The notes beneath the pieces are model-generated. The model was not told where the DNA came from. It made no database searches and saw only the letters and a list, made by a program, of their open reading frames with translations. From the NCBI GenBank assembly GCA_022824565.1, contig JAJDZQ010000167.1, positions 1-35,115 of the forward strand: DNA of 35,115 bases, written 5' to 3'. Source of the stretch: Anaerolineae bacterium (GTDB taxonomy: Bacteria > Chloroflexota > Anaerolineae > Aggregatilineales > Phototrophicaceae). The stretch's first letter is position 1; every line of letters starts with the position of its first letter. The translations under genes were made by a program, and so were the position numbers. Shown here one piece after another: positions 1 through 7,270 of this stretch.

Positions 1-284
1 CGCTCGTGCGAAACATCGATGGGCACTTGATAGGTCGAGCCGCCGACGCGCTTGGGTTTGACTTCGACAGCTGGCGCGACATTGCGGATGGCTATCTCGA
101 AAACTTCCACCGGGTCTTTCTTGGCGCGCTCTTCCATGCGGTCGAACGCGTCGTACATGATGCGAGTCGCCAGGCTCTTTTTGCCACCGTGCATCATGCG
201 GTTGATGAACATGGCCACATGCAGATTGCCGTATTTGGCATCGGGCGGCGGAATGCGTTTGGGCGGACGGTTTCTTCTGGGCAT
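1..284 (-). CDS. rpsG: 30S ribosomal protein S7, partial (3' end beyond window)
   Basis: Small-subunit protein that binds the 3' major domain of 16S rRNA and helps form the mRNA exit/E-site region. The visible 94 codons start MPRRNRPPKRIPPPDAKYG, continue with the typical VAMFINRMMHGGKKSLA segment and reach VGGSTYQVPIDV, all hallmarks of S7. The ATG at 284-282 is preceded by GGGAG about ten bases upstream. It lies 17 nt downstream of rpsL on the same strand, the classical str-operon order, so both are presumably transcribed from the promoter at 908-936. The C-terminal part of the gene lies outside the window. Confidence 0.96.
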   Translation of the reverse strand, partial: MPRRNRPPKRIPPPDAKYGNLHVAMFINRMMHGGKKSLATRIMYDAFDRMEERAKKDPVEVFEIAIRNVAPAVEVKPKRVGGSTYQVPIDVSHE

Positions 285-301
285 TTCTCGTTTTCTCCCG
301 C

Positions 302-718
302 TTACCTGGGACGTTTGGTCCCGTATTTGCTGCGCCGTTGACCGCGCCCTTCGACGCCGTTGGTATCCAGGCTGCCGCGCACGATGTGGTAGCGAACGCC
401 CGGCAAATCTTTGACACGGCCGCCGCGCACCAGCACCACGCTGTGCTCTTGCAGGTTGTGCCCTTCGCCGCCGATGTAGGCGGAGACTTCAATGCCGTTG
501 GTCAGGCGCACGCGAGCCACCTTGCGCAGAGCCGAATTGGGTTTCTTGGGCGTCATCGTTTTTACCTGCGTGCAGACGCCGCGCTTTTGTGGCGCGCCTT
601 TCTGCTGACGCGCCCGACGATTCTTCAAGGCGTTGAACGTATATTGCAGGGCAGGCGCCTTGTTCTTCTTGCTTTTGGACTTGCGACCTTTGCGCACCAA
701 CTGATTGATGGTCGGCAT
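302..718 (-). CDS. rpsL: 30S ribosomal protein S12
   Basis: S12 lines the decoding centre of the 30S subunit. The 138-residue product has the family core: [21 protein letters not shown] (residues 56-66), [24 protein letters not shown] (around 85-107, described in part) and a C-terminal SKYGTKRPR. Compared with the 124-residue enterobacterial protein it has about 13 extra residues between residues 25 and 42, as in the long form found in Firmicutes. Lysines at the positions associated with streptomycin resistance (58/59 and 103) are unchanged, suggesting a streptomycin-sensitive ribosome. GGAG sits six bases before the ATG. It is followed by rpsG after 17 nt. Confidence 0.98.
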   Translation of the reverse strand: MPTINQLVRKGRKSKSKKNKAPALQYTFNALKNRRARQQKGAPQKRGVCTQVKTMTPKKPNSALRKVARVRLTNGIEVSAYIGGEGHNLQEHSVVLVRGGRVKDLPGVRYHIVRGSLDTNGVEGRGQRRSKYGTKRPR

Positions 719-907
719 ACGCTACTCCATACTTTCTATCGGCTGCAGGTTCAGCGCTTAGACAAGCAAACAGGCGCACCTGGACGCCTATCTCTACTGT
801 TTCATTGACGAGATGCCCCGCCTTGGCCGGGCTCTTTCGCCACATTTGCTCAGTTCAACCAGCCTTGCCTCAACTGTGGGGGATGCTGGCTGTGGACGCG
901 AAGATGG

Positions 908-936
908 ATGCTAGCAGGGGCGGCATAGGCTGTCAA
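908..936 (-). promoter_or_regulatory. Promoter of the rpsL-rpsG operon with long leader
   Basis: On the minus strand TTGACA (936-931) is followed after 17 nt by TAGCAT (913-908), preceded by TGC, i.e. a consensus -35 with an extended -10. Transcription would begin near 901, leaving an untranslated leader of about 180 nt before rpsL. The leader contains a GC-rich hairpin around 816-833 but no recognised riboswitch or ribosomal-protein binding site. The sites are seen in the sequence; activity is inferred. Confidence 0.72.
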
Positions 937-980
937 GGTAGGAATTTGCCACATTTTTGGAATTGGCTGCGACATGACGA

Positions 981-2144
981 TCAGACGCCGCGGAATAGCT
1001 CGCGCACGATGATGTTGCGCTGGATTTCGCTGGTGCCTTCGTAGATTTGGAAGATCTTTACATCGCGCAGCAATTTCTCGACCGGGTATTCTTTCATATA
1101 GCCATAGCCGCCAAAAACCTGCACAGCCTCGACCGCCGCCTGGGTCGCCATATCCGCGGCGAACGCTTTGGCATAGGCGGGGATGCGCGGATTGTGGATG
1201 CCATTGTCGACTTGCCAGGCCGATTGCCAGGTCAACAAACGCGAGGCTTCATAATTCATCGCCATGTCAGCGATTTTGTGCCCGACCGCCTGATGCTGAT
1301 ATATGGGCTGGCCAAAGGCTTCGCGTTCGGCGGCATATTTGACGCTCTCTTCTAGGGCGCGGCGCTGCAAACCGGTGGCGGCCGCCGCCACACCGGGGCG
1401 ACTATGATCGAATACCTGCATGGCAATATAAAAGCCCTGCCCGACGCTGCCGACGATATTCTCTGCGGGCACTTCGACATTCTCGAAGACCAGTTCGGCC
1501 GTATCCGATGCCCGCTGACCCAGCTTGTCAAACTTCTTGCCGACGCTGAGGCCGGGCGTTTCGCGGTCGATTATGAAGCAGGTCATGCCCCGATGACCCG
1601 CGCCAGGATCGGTCTTGGCGAATATGGTGTAAAAATTGGCATAGCTGGCATTGGTGATGAAGGTCTTGCTGCCGTTGATGATATAGGCTGCGCCATGTTT
1701 GTCGGCGCGCGTCTGTATGCCGGCAACATTGGAGCCTGCGTTGGCTTCTGTGACGCCATACGCGGCGAACTGCCCCTGATCGTTGATGCGCTCGCCCATC
1801 CAATAGGCTTTTTGCGCATCGCTGCCCGCCAGCAAAATCGGCAGCACTGCCAATGAATTCAAGCCCAGACTGGAGCTGATGCCGGTGCAGCCATAGGCAA
1901 GTTCTTCGGTGACAAGCACTTCTTCGAACGCGCTCGCGCCCACGCCGCCATAGTCTTCTGGGATGAGCATATTGACGATGCCCAGCTCGCGGGCTTTATG
2001 AAAAATATCGGCGGGGAAAGTCGCATGTTCATCGTATTCCGCCGCGACCGGGATGATATTGTCGACTGTGAATTCGCGCGCCATGCGCACCAGCATTGCC
2101 TGCTCTTCATTCAGTTTGAATTGCGGTCCTGCCCCGCCGTCCAT
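981..2144 (-). CDS. Acyl-CoA dehydrogenase (FAD-dependent)
   Basis: Catalyses alpha,beta-dehydrogenation of acyl-CoA thioesters in fatty-acid or branched-chain amino-acid breakdown, passing electrons to ETF. The 387-residue product has the family architecture: N-terminal helical domain with IPEDYGGVGAS, the FAD/substrate signature YGVTEANAGSNV with GSKTFITNA, a middle beta domain, and a C-terminal helical domain with QVFGGYGYMKEYP and YEGTSEIQRN, whose Glu (about residue 369) is the catalytic base of short/medium-chain enzymes. The open frame extends to a GTG at 2165, but AGAGAGG lies eight bases before the ATG at 2144, so I prefer that start. Substrate chain length cannot be read from sequence. 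A membrane hydrolase lies upstream on the same strand 52 nt away. Confidence 0.93.
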   Translation of the reverse strand: MDGGAGPQFKLNEEQAMLVRMAREFTVDNIIPVAAEYDEHATFPADIFHKARELGIVNMLIPEDYGGVGASAFEEVLVTEELAYGCTGISSSLGLNSLAVLPILLAGSDAQKAYWMGERINDQGQFAAYGVTEANAGSNVAGIQTRADKHGAAYIINGSKTFITNASYANFYTIFAKTDPGAGHRGMTCFIIDRETPGLSVGKKFDKLGQRASDTAELVFENVEVPAENIVGSVGQGFYIAMQVFDHSRPGVAAAATGLQRRALEESVKYAAEREAFGQPIYQHQAVGHKIADMAMNYEASRLLTWQSAWQVDNGIHNPRIPAYAKAFAADMATQAAVEAVQVFGGYGYMKEYPVEKLLRDVKIFQIYEGTSEIQRNIIVRELFRGV

Positions 2145-2196
2145 CTGCCCCGCCTCTCTCGCCACCGGTAGACGGTCAATCTAGCACGGATTCTGG

Positions 2197-2952
2197 CTAT
2201 CCGCCAGATGCGCCCAGGAGACGGCGGACTGCCTCTACAACTTGCTCGTGCTGCTGTTGATGGCTAATCTGCGCCGGGTTGTCGCCCGCCTGCGCGCCAT
2301 ACCACCCGAACTGCGCATGATTGCCGCCGGCGATGCGCACTTTTGTGGCATCTGCGGGCAGCCGCGAAAACGCTGCCTCGACTTCTGTCGCTGTCGCCAG
2401 CCCATCCAGCTCGCCATAGATTGCGGCCACAGCCAAGTCACGCTGGCTGAAGTCGATCTGCGCTTCTGGGTAGGCCGCCATGATCGCCAGCCCGACGATT
2501 TGCTGCGGGTTGCCGTGAGCATAGCGAGCCGCCATCGCGCCGCCCAGCGAGTGGCCGCCGATGACCCAGCGCTCGATTTGTGGGTGCGCGTGCATGACCT
2601 CGCGAGCCGCGTCGACATTCAATATGGCGAGATGCAGTGGCATGGGCGTGATTACACTCAGATAACCGGCTTTCGCGATATCGCGTGCCAGTGGGGCGTA
2701 GGCTTCGGGGGCGACCCTACCGCCGGGATAAAAGATGAATCCCACGCCAGACTGCTGCGCGACAGGCATGAAGGAGATCCAGCCGCCGCGACTGACCTGC
2801 ACGCCAGCGCCAGATTGCAGAGCGGCCAGCGCCTCGGGCATCACTGCGCCTGAAGGAGACTCGAAATAGGCTAGCGCGCCAACCAAGGCGATCACCAGCA
2901 AGAGCACAGCAAGCAGCGCAATTCGCGTCGGGTGGCGGCGGAGAAGTCGCAT
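2197..2952 (-). CDS. Membrane-anchored alpha/beta hydrolase
   Basis: A 251-residue alpha/beta-hydrolase-fold protein of the dienelactone-hydrolase-like/abhydrolase_5 type. Residues 11-29 form one hydrophobic segment after an Arg-rich start, so the catalytic domain is probably outside the cytoplasmic membrane. The nucleophile elbow is GGHSLGG (Ser about residue 137), an Asp candidate follows in GELDG and the catalytic His is probably in GGNHAQFG near the C-terminus. GGAG lies seven bases before the ATG. It may be co-transcribed with the acyl-CoA dehydrogenase downstream. Substrate is unknown; lipase, esterase or signalling hydrolase are all possible. Confidence 0.85.
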   Translation of the reverse strand: MRLLRRHPTRIALLAVLLLVIALVGALAYFESPSGAVMPEALAALQSGAGVQVSRGGWISFMPVAQQSGVGFIFYPGGRVAPEAYAPLARDIAKAGYLSVITPMPLHLAILNVDAAREVMHAHPQIERWVIGGHSLGGAMAARYAHGNPQQIVGLAIMAAYPEAQIDFSQRDLAVAAIYGELDGLATATEVEAAFSRLPADATKVRIAGGNHAQFGWYGAQAGDNPAQISHQQQHEQVVEAVRRLLGASGG

Positions 2953-3008
2953 GGTTCAACTCCGGAGAGACAGCGATATCTTCTATCATATCTGCAAATT
3001 TGCGATTT

Positions 3009-3144
3009 GCCCCCCACCCTAAATCCCTTCCCCAAGCGCTATGCCCCCACCCCAAACCCCTCCCCCAAAATGAGGGAGGGGCTTCAGAACGAAGTTGTGC
3101 TACAACTCCCATCATATTGACGACAAAGGGCTGGGGGGAGGTTG
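3009..3144. repeat. C-rich/G-rich inverted repeat element, copy A
   Basis: Two C-rich arms (ccccccaccctaaatccc near 3010 and a similar arm at 3045-3082 that contains the hairpin CTCCC-N9-GGGAG) are followed by a G-rich arm near 3122-3144. The same words recur at 4508-4672 and 10631-10780. It fills much of the 2953-3184 gap between the hydrolase and the ssrA promoter. No coding capacity is seen. It may be a MITE-like or REP-like element and could act as a terminator; neither is proven. Confidence 0.7.
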
Positions 3145-3185
3145 TCCATTCAAGAAAATCACCATACCCAGCTTCTCGGCGGGCA

Positions 3186-3213
3186 TTGCAAGCCATCAAA
3201 TATGTGATATAGT
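3186..3213 (+). promoter_or_regulatory. Candidate ssrA promoter
   Basis: TTGCAA (3186-3191), 16-nt spacer, TATAGT (3208-3213) preceded by TGA, an extended -10. Transcription would start near 3220, about 50 nt before the mature tmRNA 5' end, consistent with a precursor trimmed by RNase P. Inferred from motif spacing only. Confidence 0.55.
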
Positions 3214-3269
3214 ATGAATAGGTAGCAGACAGAGGCCGGGTTGGGACGGCGGATGTCTTTGGCCAGCAA

Positions 3270-3657
3270 GGGAGCGAATCAGATTCGACGTTGGTGGCTG
3301 AAAGCGCACTGCAAGCCGTGGTGCCACAACACGTTAAACTGGCAACGCACATAGGTGCAAAACCCAACTTCCAACCCCTCCCAATGGTTGCTTAGGCAAC
3401 CGGGATAAGGGTGTAGGGACCAAAAGTTCCCTACCGCTCTCGCAAGGTCGCCGCCTGGCGTGACCTGCGATGAGTGTCATAAAAAGCCCGGGTGCCCACC
3501 GCAGACGCCGATAACGCGGTGCCAAGTCCTATCGGCTAGCGCGCAGTAAACCGCGCCCACTGGGTGTGCCGCGCGCGAAGCAAAACAGCGGGCTATGCTT
3601 GTAGATGTGCGCCTTTCGAAACCAGCGGACCCGGGGGGCAGGTCCCCGGCGCTTCCA
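3270..3657 (+). ncRNA. ssrA: Transfer-messenger RNA (tmRNA)
   Basis: tmRNA rescues stalled ribosomes and tags the nascent peptide for proteolysis. The 5' GGGAGCG (3270-3276) pairs fully with 3' CGCTTCC (3650-3656, one G-U) to form the acceptor stem; CCA is not encoded. GATTCGACG follows the 5' stem, as in other tmRNAs. A resume codon GCA at 3357, preceded by ATAGGT, opens a 12-codon tag AKPNFQPLPMVA ending at TAG 3393-3395. That stop lies in the loop of a perfect hairpin (GGTTGC 3386-3391 with GCAACC 3396-3401), the usual helix 5. A GTAGGGA/TCCCTAC stem (3413-3434) suits a pseudoknot region. The T-arm at 3631-3649 has a stem, but its loop lacks the normal UUCRANY sequence. Length 388 nt is typical. 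Confidence 0.88.
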
Positions 3658-3669
3658 CATCAGCTAGAG

Positions 3670-3698
3670 CCGTCTCGCGAGCATGCGGGGCGGTTTTT
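3670..3698 (+). terminator. Rho-independent terminator after ssrA
   Basis: CCGTCTCGCG (3670-3679), loop AGCA, TGCGGGGCGG (3684-3693), then TTTTT. All ten positions can pair with G-U pairs allowed. It begins 12 nt after the mature tmRNA end and fits termination of ssrA. Confidence 0.85.
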
Positions 3699-3709
3699 GT
3701 TTTCTGGGC

Positions 3710-3715
3710 TATACT
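3710..3715 (+). promoter_or_regulatory. Possible -10 of a leaderless lipoprotein transcript
   Basis: TATACT lies seven bases upstream of the ATG at 3723, which has no Shine-Dalgarno sequence. That spacing would place the transcription start at or next to the A of the start codon. No -35 is evident. Suggestive only. Confidence 0.4.
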
Positions 3716-3722
3716 TCGCAAT

Positions 3723-4472
3723 ATGAAGTCGCCACGCGGACTCGGCATTTGGCTGCTGCTGGTGCTGCTCTTGACGAGTTGCACCGCTTCTGCTGTGGAA
3801 CAGACTGCCACCGTCGAGCAGAGCATCGCGGAAACATCGATAGCAGAATTGCGCGCCACCAGCACTGTCGCGCGCGCCCGCATGCAAACCACCTTGGACT
3901 ATGTGGGGTCTCGTGTGACCGAAGCTGCCGAGGCGCAAGATTTTTTGCGCTATAACCTGATCAACCTGGGTACAGAAAGCGCCTGGCTGTCCACAGCCAT
4001 TTGGCAGCTGGGCGAAGTCGGCGAACAAGCTACAGCCACCGCCCTGCCCGCAGCCAGTGACACAGATGCCGAGCCTGCCGCGACGCCGCCACCGGCTGTC
4101 ATCGTAACGCCGCCAACCGCGACAACAATTGGGCCGCGCCTGGAAAATATGCTGATGGCCTCGGGCGTAGACAGCCGCGATTGCGCGATCGACAATAACC
4201 CGCGCTTTATGCCCGCCAGCAGCCATATCTATGTGGTGGCGCAAGCCTATAATGTAGCGGCTGGCGCGACAATCTCATCAACCTGGCGCCGGCAGGGCAG
4301 CGAAGTCGCCCATTTCAGTTTTCAGCCGCGCAACAATATCAATGGCGATTGCATCTGGTTCTTCATCGACCAGAGCGATGCGGAATTCACAGTCGGCGTG
4401 TGGAGCGTGGAAATCGCTTTCGATGGCGTCCTCGCCGCAGCGCCGCTGGCATTCCAGATCGTGTCGGGCTAA
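3723..4472 (+). CDS. Putative lipoprotein with C-terminal beta domain
   Basis: Not a family I recognise. The 249-residue product starts with a signal peptide (MKSPRGLGIWLLLVLLL) ending in a lipobox TSC, so Cys20 is probably lipidated and the protein anchored outside the cytoplasmic membrane. Residues about 24-105 are helical and Ala/Thr/Glu-rich, possibly a coiled coil. A Pro/Thr/Ala-rich linker (about 108-138) follows, then a C-terminal domain with predicted beta strands and two Cys (in SRDCAID and NGDCIWF) that could form a disulfide. The open frame extends further upstream into ssrA, but the ATG at 3723 directly precedes the signal peptide and lies after the ssrA terminator. Confidence 0.72.
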   Translation: MKSPRGLGIWLLLVLLLTSCTASAVEQTATVEQSIAETSIAELRATSTVARARMQTTLDYVGSRVTEAAEAQDFLRYNLINLGTESAWLSTAIWQLGEVGEQATATALPAASDTDAEPAATPPPAVIVTPPTATTIGPRLENMLMASGVDSRDCAIDNNPRFMPASSHIYVVAQAYNVAAGATISSTWRRQGSEVAHFSFQPRNNINGDCIWFFIDQSDAEFTVGVWSVEIAFDGVLAAAPLAFQIVSG

Positions 4473-4507
4473 GGCGGGGAGTGTCGAAATGATTGGATAG
4501 GCAAAAC

Positions 4508-4672
4508 AAGCCCCCATCCCCCGGCCCCTTTCCCCCAGAACGAGGGAAGAGGAGTTTGTTTCAGCGATTCAGTAGGCTTTAAAGCCCCGCCCTCATTTTG
4601 GGGGAGGGGTTTGGGGTGGGGGCAGAGCAGCGCGAATCTTGGGTGAGGAGTTTAGGGTGGGGGCATAGCAGC
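4508..4672. repeat. C-rich/G-rich inverted repeat element, copy B
   Basis: A C-rich left arm (agcccccatcccccggcc near 4510) and a G-rich right arm (4583-4622, ending ggggtgggggca) are inverted with respect to each other. A second right arm at 4634-4667 repeats the words TTTAGGGTGGGGGCA and AGCAGCGCG. It follows the lipoprotein stop and occupies most of the 350-nt gap before the next gene. It may serve as a terminator. Confidence 0.7.
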
Positions 4673-4712
4673 GCGCAGCCTGCAATTTCGCCACTGCCAG
4701 AGGCGCACCAGC

Positions 4713-4741
4713 TTTATCGACGCGGCTTTTTGTGCTATGGT
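4713..4741 (+). promoter_or_regulatory. Weak candidate promoter for the STAS-like gene
   Basis: TTTATC (4713-4718), 17-nt spacer, TATGGT (4736-4741) preceded by TGC. The -35 is poor; the extended -10 is the main support. The leader would be about 75 nt. Confidence 0.35.
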
Positions 4742-4822
4742 AAGCTGAAAATCGGTGGCGATGCGCGGGCTTGTTTGTGTGCCAGGCGCTCGTTGCTTCT
4801 GGCATGATAAGGGACAGGCAAG

Positions 4823-5215
4823 ATGGCAATCGTTACGCGCTGGGACAACAAGCAGAAGTCGGCAATTATCCTGGAATTCGAATCGGAGTGGACGCGTGCC
4901 GATCTGGAAGCGGCTGTGCAAACAACTGACCAGCTTATCGGCAGCGTCGACCGGGTTGTGCATCTGATCATCGACCTGGAAGGCACCTCTATCCCCAGTG
5001 ACATTTTGTCGCTGGCGCGGGATCTGCTTTCGGCTGGCGAAGCCCGACCCAACGAAGGCGCTCGTGTGGTGGTCGGCGCGAATGGCGCGATGCGAACAGC
5101 GTATCAGATGCTGCAAAAGACATTCCTCAGCGCGGTTGAAGGGCGCGAAGTGCTCTTTGCAGCCAGCCTGGCAGACGCGCGCGCGATCTTGCGTGGACTG
5201 GCGATGGACGGCTAG
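4823..5215 (+). CDS. Small STAS/SpoIIAA-like protein of unknown function
   Basis: A 130-residue soluble protein without signal peptide or membrane segment. Strand and helix pattern alternates: KSAIILEFES, a helix TRADLEAAVQTTDQLI, VVHLIIDLEG, a helix, RVVVGANGAM, a helix, and a final strand EVLFAASL with helix ADARAILRGL. This resembles STAS-like folds of anti-sigma antagonists and a family of short STAS-like proteins, but a phosphorylatable Ser in the usual DxS position is not clear. It has its own space between repeat copy B and the ABC transporter, with GGGACAGG before the ATG. Function cannot be assigned from sequence alone. Confidence 0.65.
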   Translation: MAIVTRWDNKQKSAIILEFESEWTRADLEAAVQTTDQLIGSVDRVVHLIIDLEGTSIPSDILSLARDLLSAGEARPNEGARVVVGANGAMRTAYQMLQKTFLSAVEGREVLFAASLADARAILRGLAMDG

Positions 5216-5326
5216 GACCAAGCCGTTCGACCGCCTGGACATTGTGCCGATGCCGGCCTGACCAAATTGGCAGGCGCGCCAAAGCCCCGCCCCGCATACA
5301 CTGAAGTCATATCCAACTAGGCGAGG

Positions 5327-7270
5327 ATGGCGATTATGATGCGCGGTGGCGGCTGGTTTCGTTATATGCACAGCACCAACGATGCCAAGCCCAATGTAAC
5401 GAGGCGGCTGTTGCTGCGCGTGCTGGCTTATGCTGGTCCCTACCGCCGGCAGATCGCTGGCATGTTGGCGACGATCTTGCTGACGACCGGGCTGGGCTTG
5501 CTCAATCCGCTCATCTTCCGCGAAATCATCGATGGCGCCTTGGCGGAGAAAGACCTGGAACGGTTGCATTGGCTGGCGCTGGGCTTGGTGGCCATCCCGG
5601 TGGCCAGCGGCGGCGTGCGCATCGTCCAGCGCAAACTGAATGTGGCAATCGGCGAAGGCGTCATCTATGACCTGCGGGTGGCGCTCTATCATCATTTGCA
5701 GCAGATGTCCCTGCGCTTCTTTACGAATACCAAAACGGGCGAGCTGATGAGCCGGCTGAACAACGATGTGGTCGGCGCGCAGAATGCCATCAGCAATACC
5801 ATCGTCAACATCATTACCAATGTCATCACGGTGGTGGCGACGTTGGCGGTAATGCTGAGCATGGAATGGCGGCTGACGATTTTGGGCGTGCTGGTGCTGC
5901 CCTGTTTTGTGTTCATCGCGCGGCGGCTGGGCAAGCGGCTCAAGGCGATCGCCCGCGAGCAGATGAACCACAACGCCCAGATGAACGCCATGATGAACGA
6001 AACATTGAATATCAGTGGCGCGTTGCTGGTCAAGCTTTTTGGGCGCATCGACCAGGAAGTGGCGCATTTTGAAGAGCGCGCCGCCGATGTGCGCGATGCC
6101 GGCATCTTGCGCGCCGTGCTGGGCAGCCAGTTTTTTGTGCTGATCGGCCTGGTCAGCGTGGTAGGCACAGCGCTGGTCTACTGGGTTGGCGGCATCCTGG
6201 TCATCCAAGACGCCTTCACCATCGGCACCATCGTGGCTTTTGGCGCCTATTTGACTCAGCTGTATACGCCGTTGCAAGCGCTGACCAATGCGCCGGTCGA
6301 CTTTGCGCAGAGCATCGTCAGCTTCGAGCGCGTCTTCGAGATTATCGACCTGCCGCTGGATATCGCCGAGCATGACGATGCCATTAACCTCGAGGCAGTC
6401 CGCGGCGCGCTGCATTTTGACGATGTAACCTTCCGCTACACCGTGAGTGACGAGCAGTTGTTATCGGATGTCGAGCGGGTCGGGCGGATGGACAATGTCG
6501 CTGCGACGCGCACAGGCCGTTTCAAACGCGGCGACAATGGCTTTGCGGCCGGCGGCATGGTGCATCAAGCGCGCGAGCTGGCGCTGGACAGCTTGAGCTT
6601 CGCAATCGAGCCGGGGCAGCTGGTGGCGCTGGTGGGACCAAGCGGCGCCGGCAAAACCACGCTCACTTACCTCATCCCGCGCCTGTACGATCCGACAGCC
6701 GGGCGCATCACGCTGGATGGCCATGACCTGCGCGAACTTTCGCTGGCCGCACTGGCGGACAATATCGGCATGGTCACCCAAGAGACTTATCTCTTTCATG
6801 ACAGCATCCGCACCAACCTGCTTTATGCCAAGCCCGATGCCACGCAAGCCGAGATCGAAGCGGCGGCTCGGGTCGCGCACATCCACGATTTCATCCTGGG
6901 CTTGGGCGAAGGCTATGACTCGATTGTGGGCGAACGCGGATATCGGCTCAGCGGCGGCGAAAAACAGCGCATGTCCATCGCCCGCGTCGTGCTGAAAGAT
7001 CCGCGCATCCTGGTGCTGGATGAAGCCACCAGCCACCTCGACAGCCAGTCTGAAGCGCTGATCCAAGATGCGCTAAGTCGGGTTATGCAGGGACGCACCA
7101 GCATCGTCATCGCGCATAGGCTGAGCACAATCCTGGCTGCTGACAAGATTCTGGTGCTCGACCGCGGCGCAATCGTCGAACAAGGCACGCACGATCAACT
7201 GCTGCAATTGGACGGCGTGTATGCGCGGCTCTATGAAACACAATTCAGCCAGCAAGGGCAAGCGCTATGA
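5327..7270 (+). CDS. ABC exporter, fused permease and ATPase
   Basis: A half-transporter of the MsbA/lipid-multidrug exporter type that would dimerise in the cytoplasmic membrane. Residues about 30-330 hold six membrane helices; the ATPase follows with Walker A GPSGAGKT (437-444), Q-loop Gln485, signature LSGGE (541-545), Walker B ILVLDE (561-566) and H-loop His597, so it should hydrolyse ATP. Unusually, about 45 polar residues (about 372-418) sit between the A-loop FRYT and the strand ALDSLSF that normally follows closely. ATG codons at 5327, 5336 and 5339 are all possible; GCGAGG abuts the first, so 5336 or 5339 has better spacing. Its stop overlaps the next start (ATGA), so the nitrilase-family gene is translationally coupled. 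Substrate unknown. Confidence 0.9.
   Translation: MAIMMRGGGWFRYMHSTNDAKPNVTRRLLLRVLAYAGPYRRQIAGMLATILLTTGLGLLNPLIFREIIDGALAEKDLERLHWLALGLVAIPVASGGVRIVQRKLNVAIGEGVIYDLRVALYHHLQQMSLRFFTNTKTGELMSRLNNDVVGAQNAISNTIVNIITNVITVVATLAVMLSMEWRLTILGVLVLPCFVFIARRLGKRLKAIAREQMNHNAQMNAMMNETLNISGALLVKLFGRIDQEVAHFEERAADVRDAGILRAVLGSQFFVLIGLVSVVGTALVYWVGGILVIQDAFTIGTIVAFGAYLTQLYTPLQALTNAPVDFAQSIVSFERVFEIIDLPLDIAEHDDAINLEAVRGALHFDDVTFRYTVSDEQLLSDVERVGRMDNVAATRTGRFKRGDNGFAAGGMVHQARELALDSLSFAIEPGQLVALVGPSGAGKTTLTYLIPRLYDPTAGRITLDGHDLRELSLAALADNIGMVTQETYLFHDSIRTNLLYAKPDATQAEIEAAARVAHIHDFILGLGEGYDSIVGERGYRLSGGEKQRMSIARVVLKDPRILVLDEATSHLDSQSEALIQDALSRVMQGRTSIVIAHRLSTILAADKILVLDRGAIVEQGTHDQLLQLDGVYARLYETQFSQQGQAL

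Noticed and set aside
2717-3367. 216-codon minus-strand ORF across the repeat and ssrA
   Set aside because: Covers repeat copy A, ssrA and part of the hydrolase out of frame; translation is low complexity.
3564-3722. N-terminal extension of the lipoprotein reading frame
   Set aside because: It overlaps the tmRNA 3' domain and its terminator; the signal peptide begins at 3723.
4652-6415. 587-codon minus-strand ORF
   Set aside because: Antisense to the ABC exporter; His/Gln/Arg-rich low-complexity translation without a family match and running over an unrelated repeat element.
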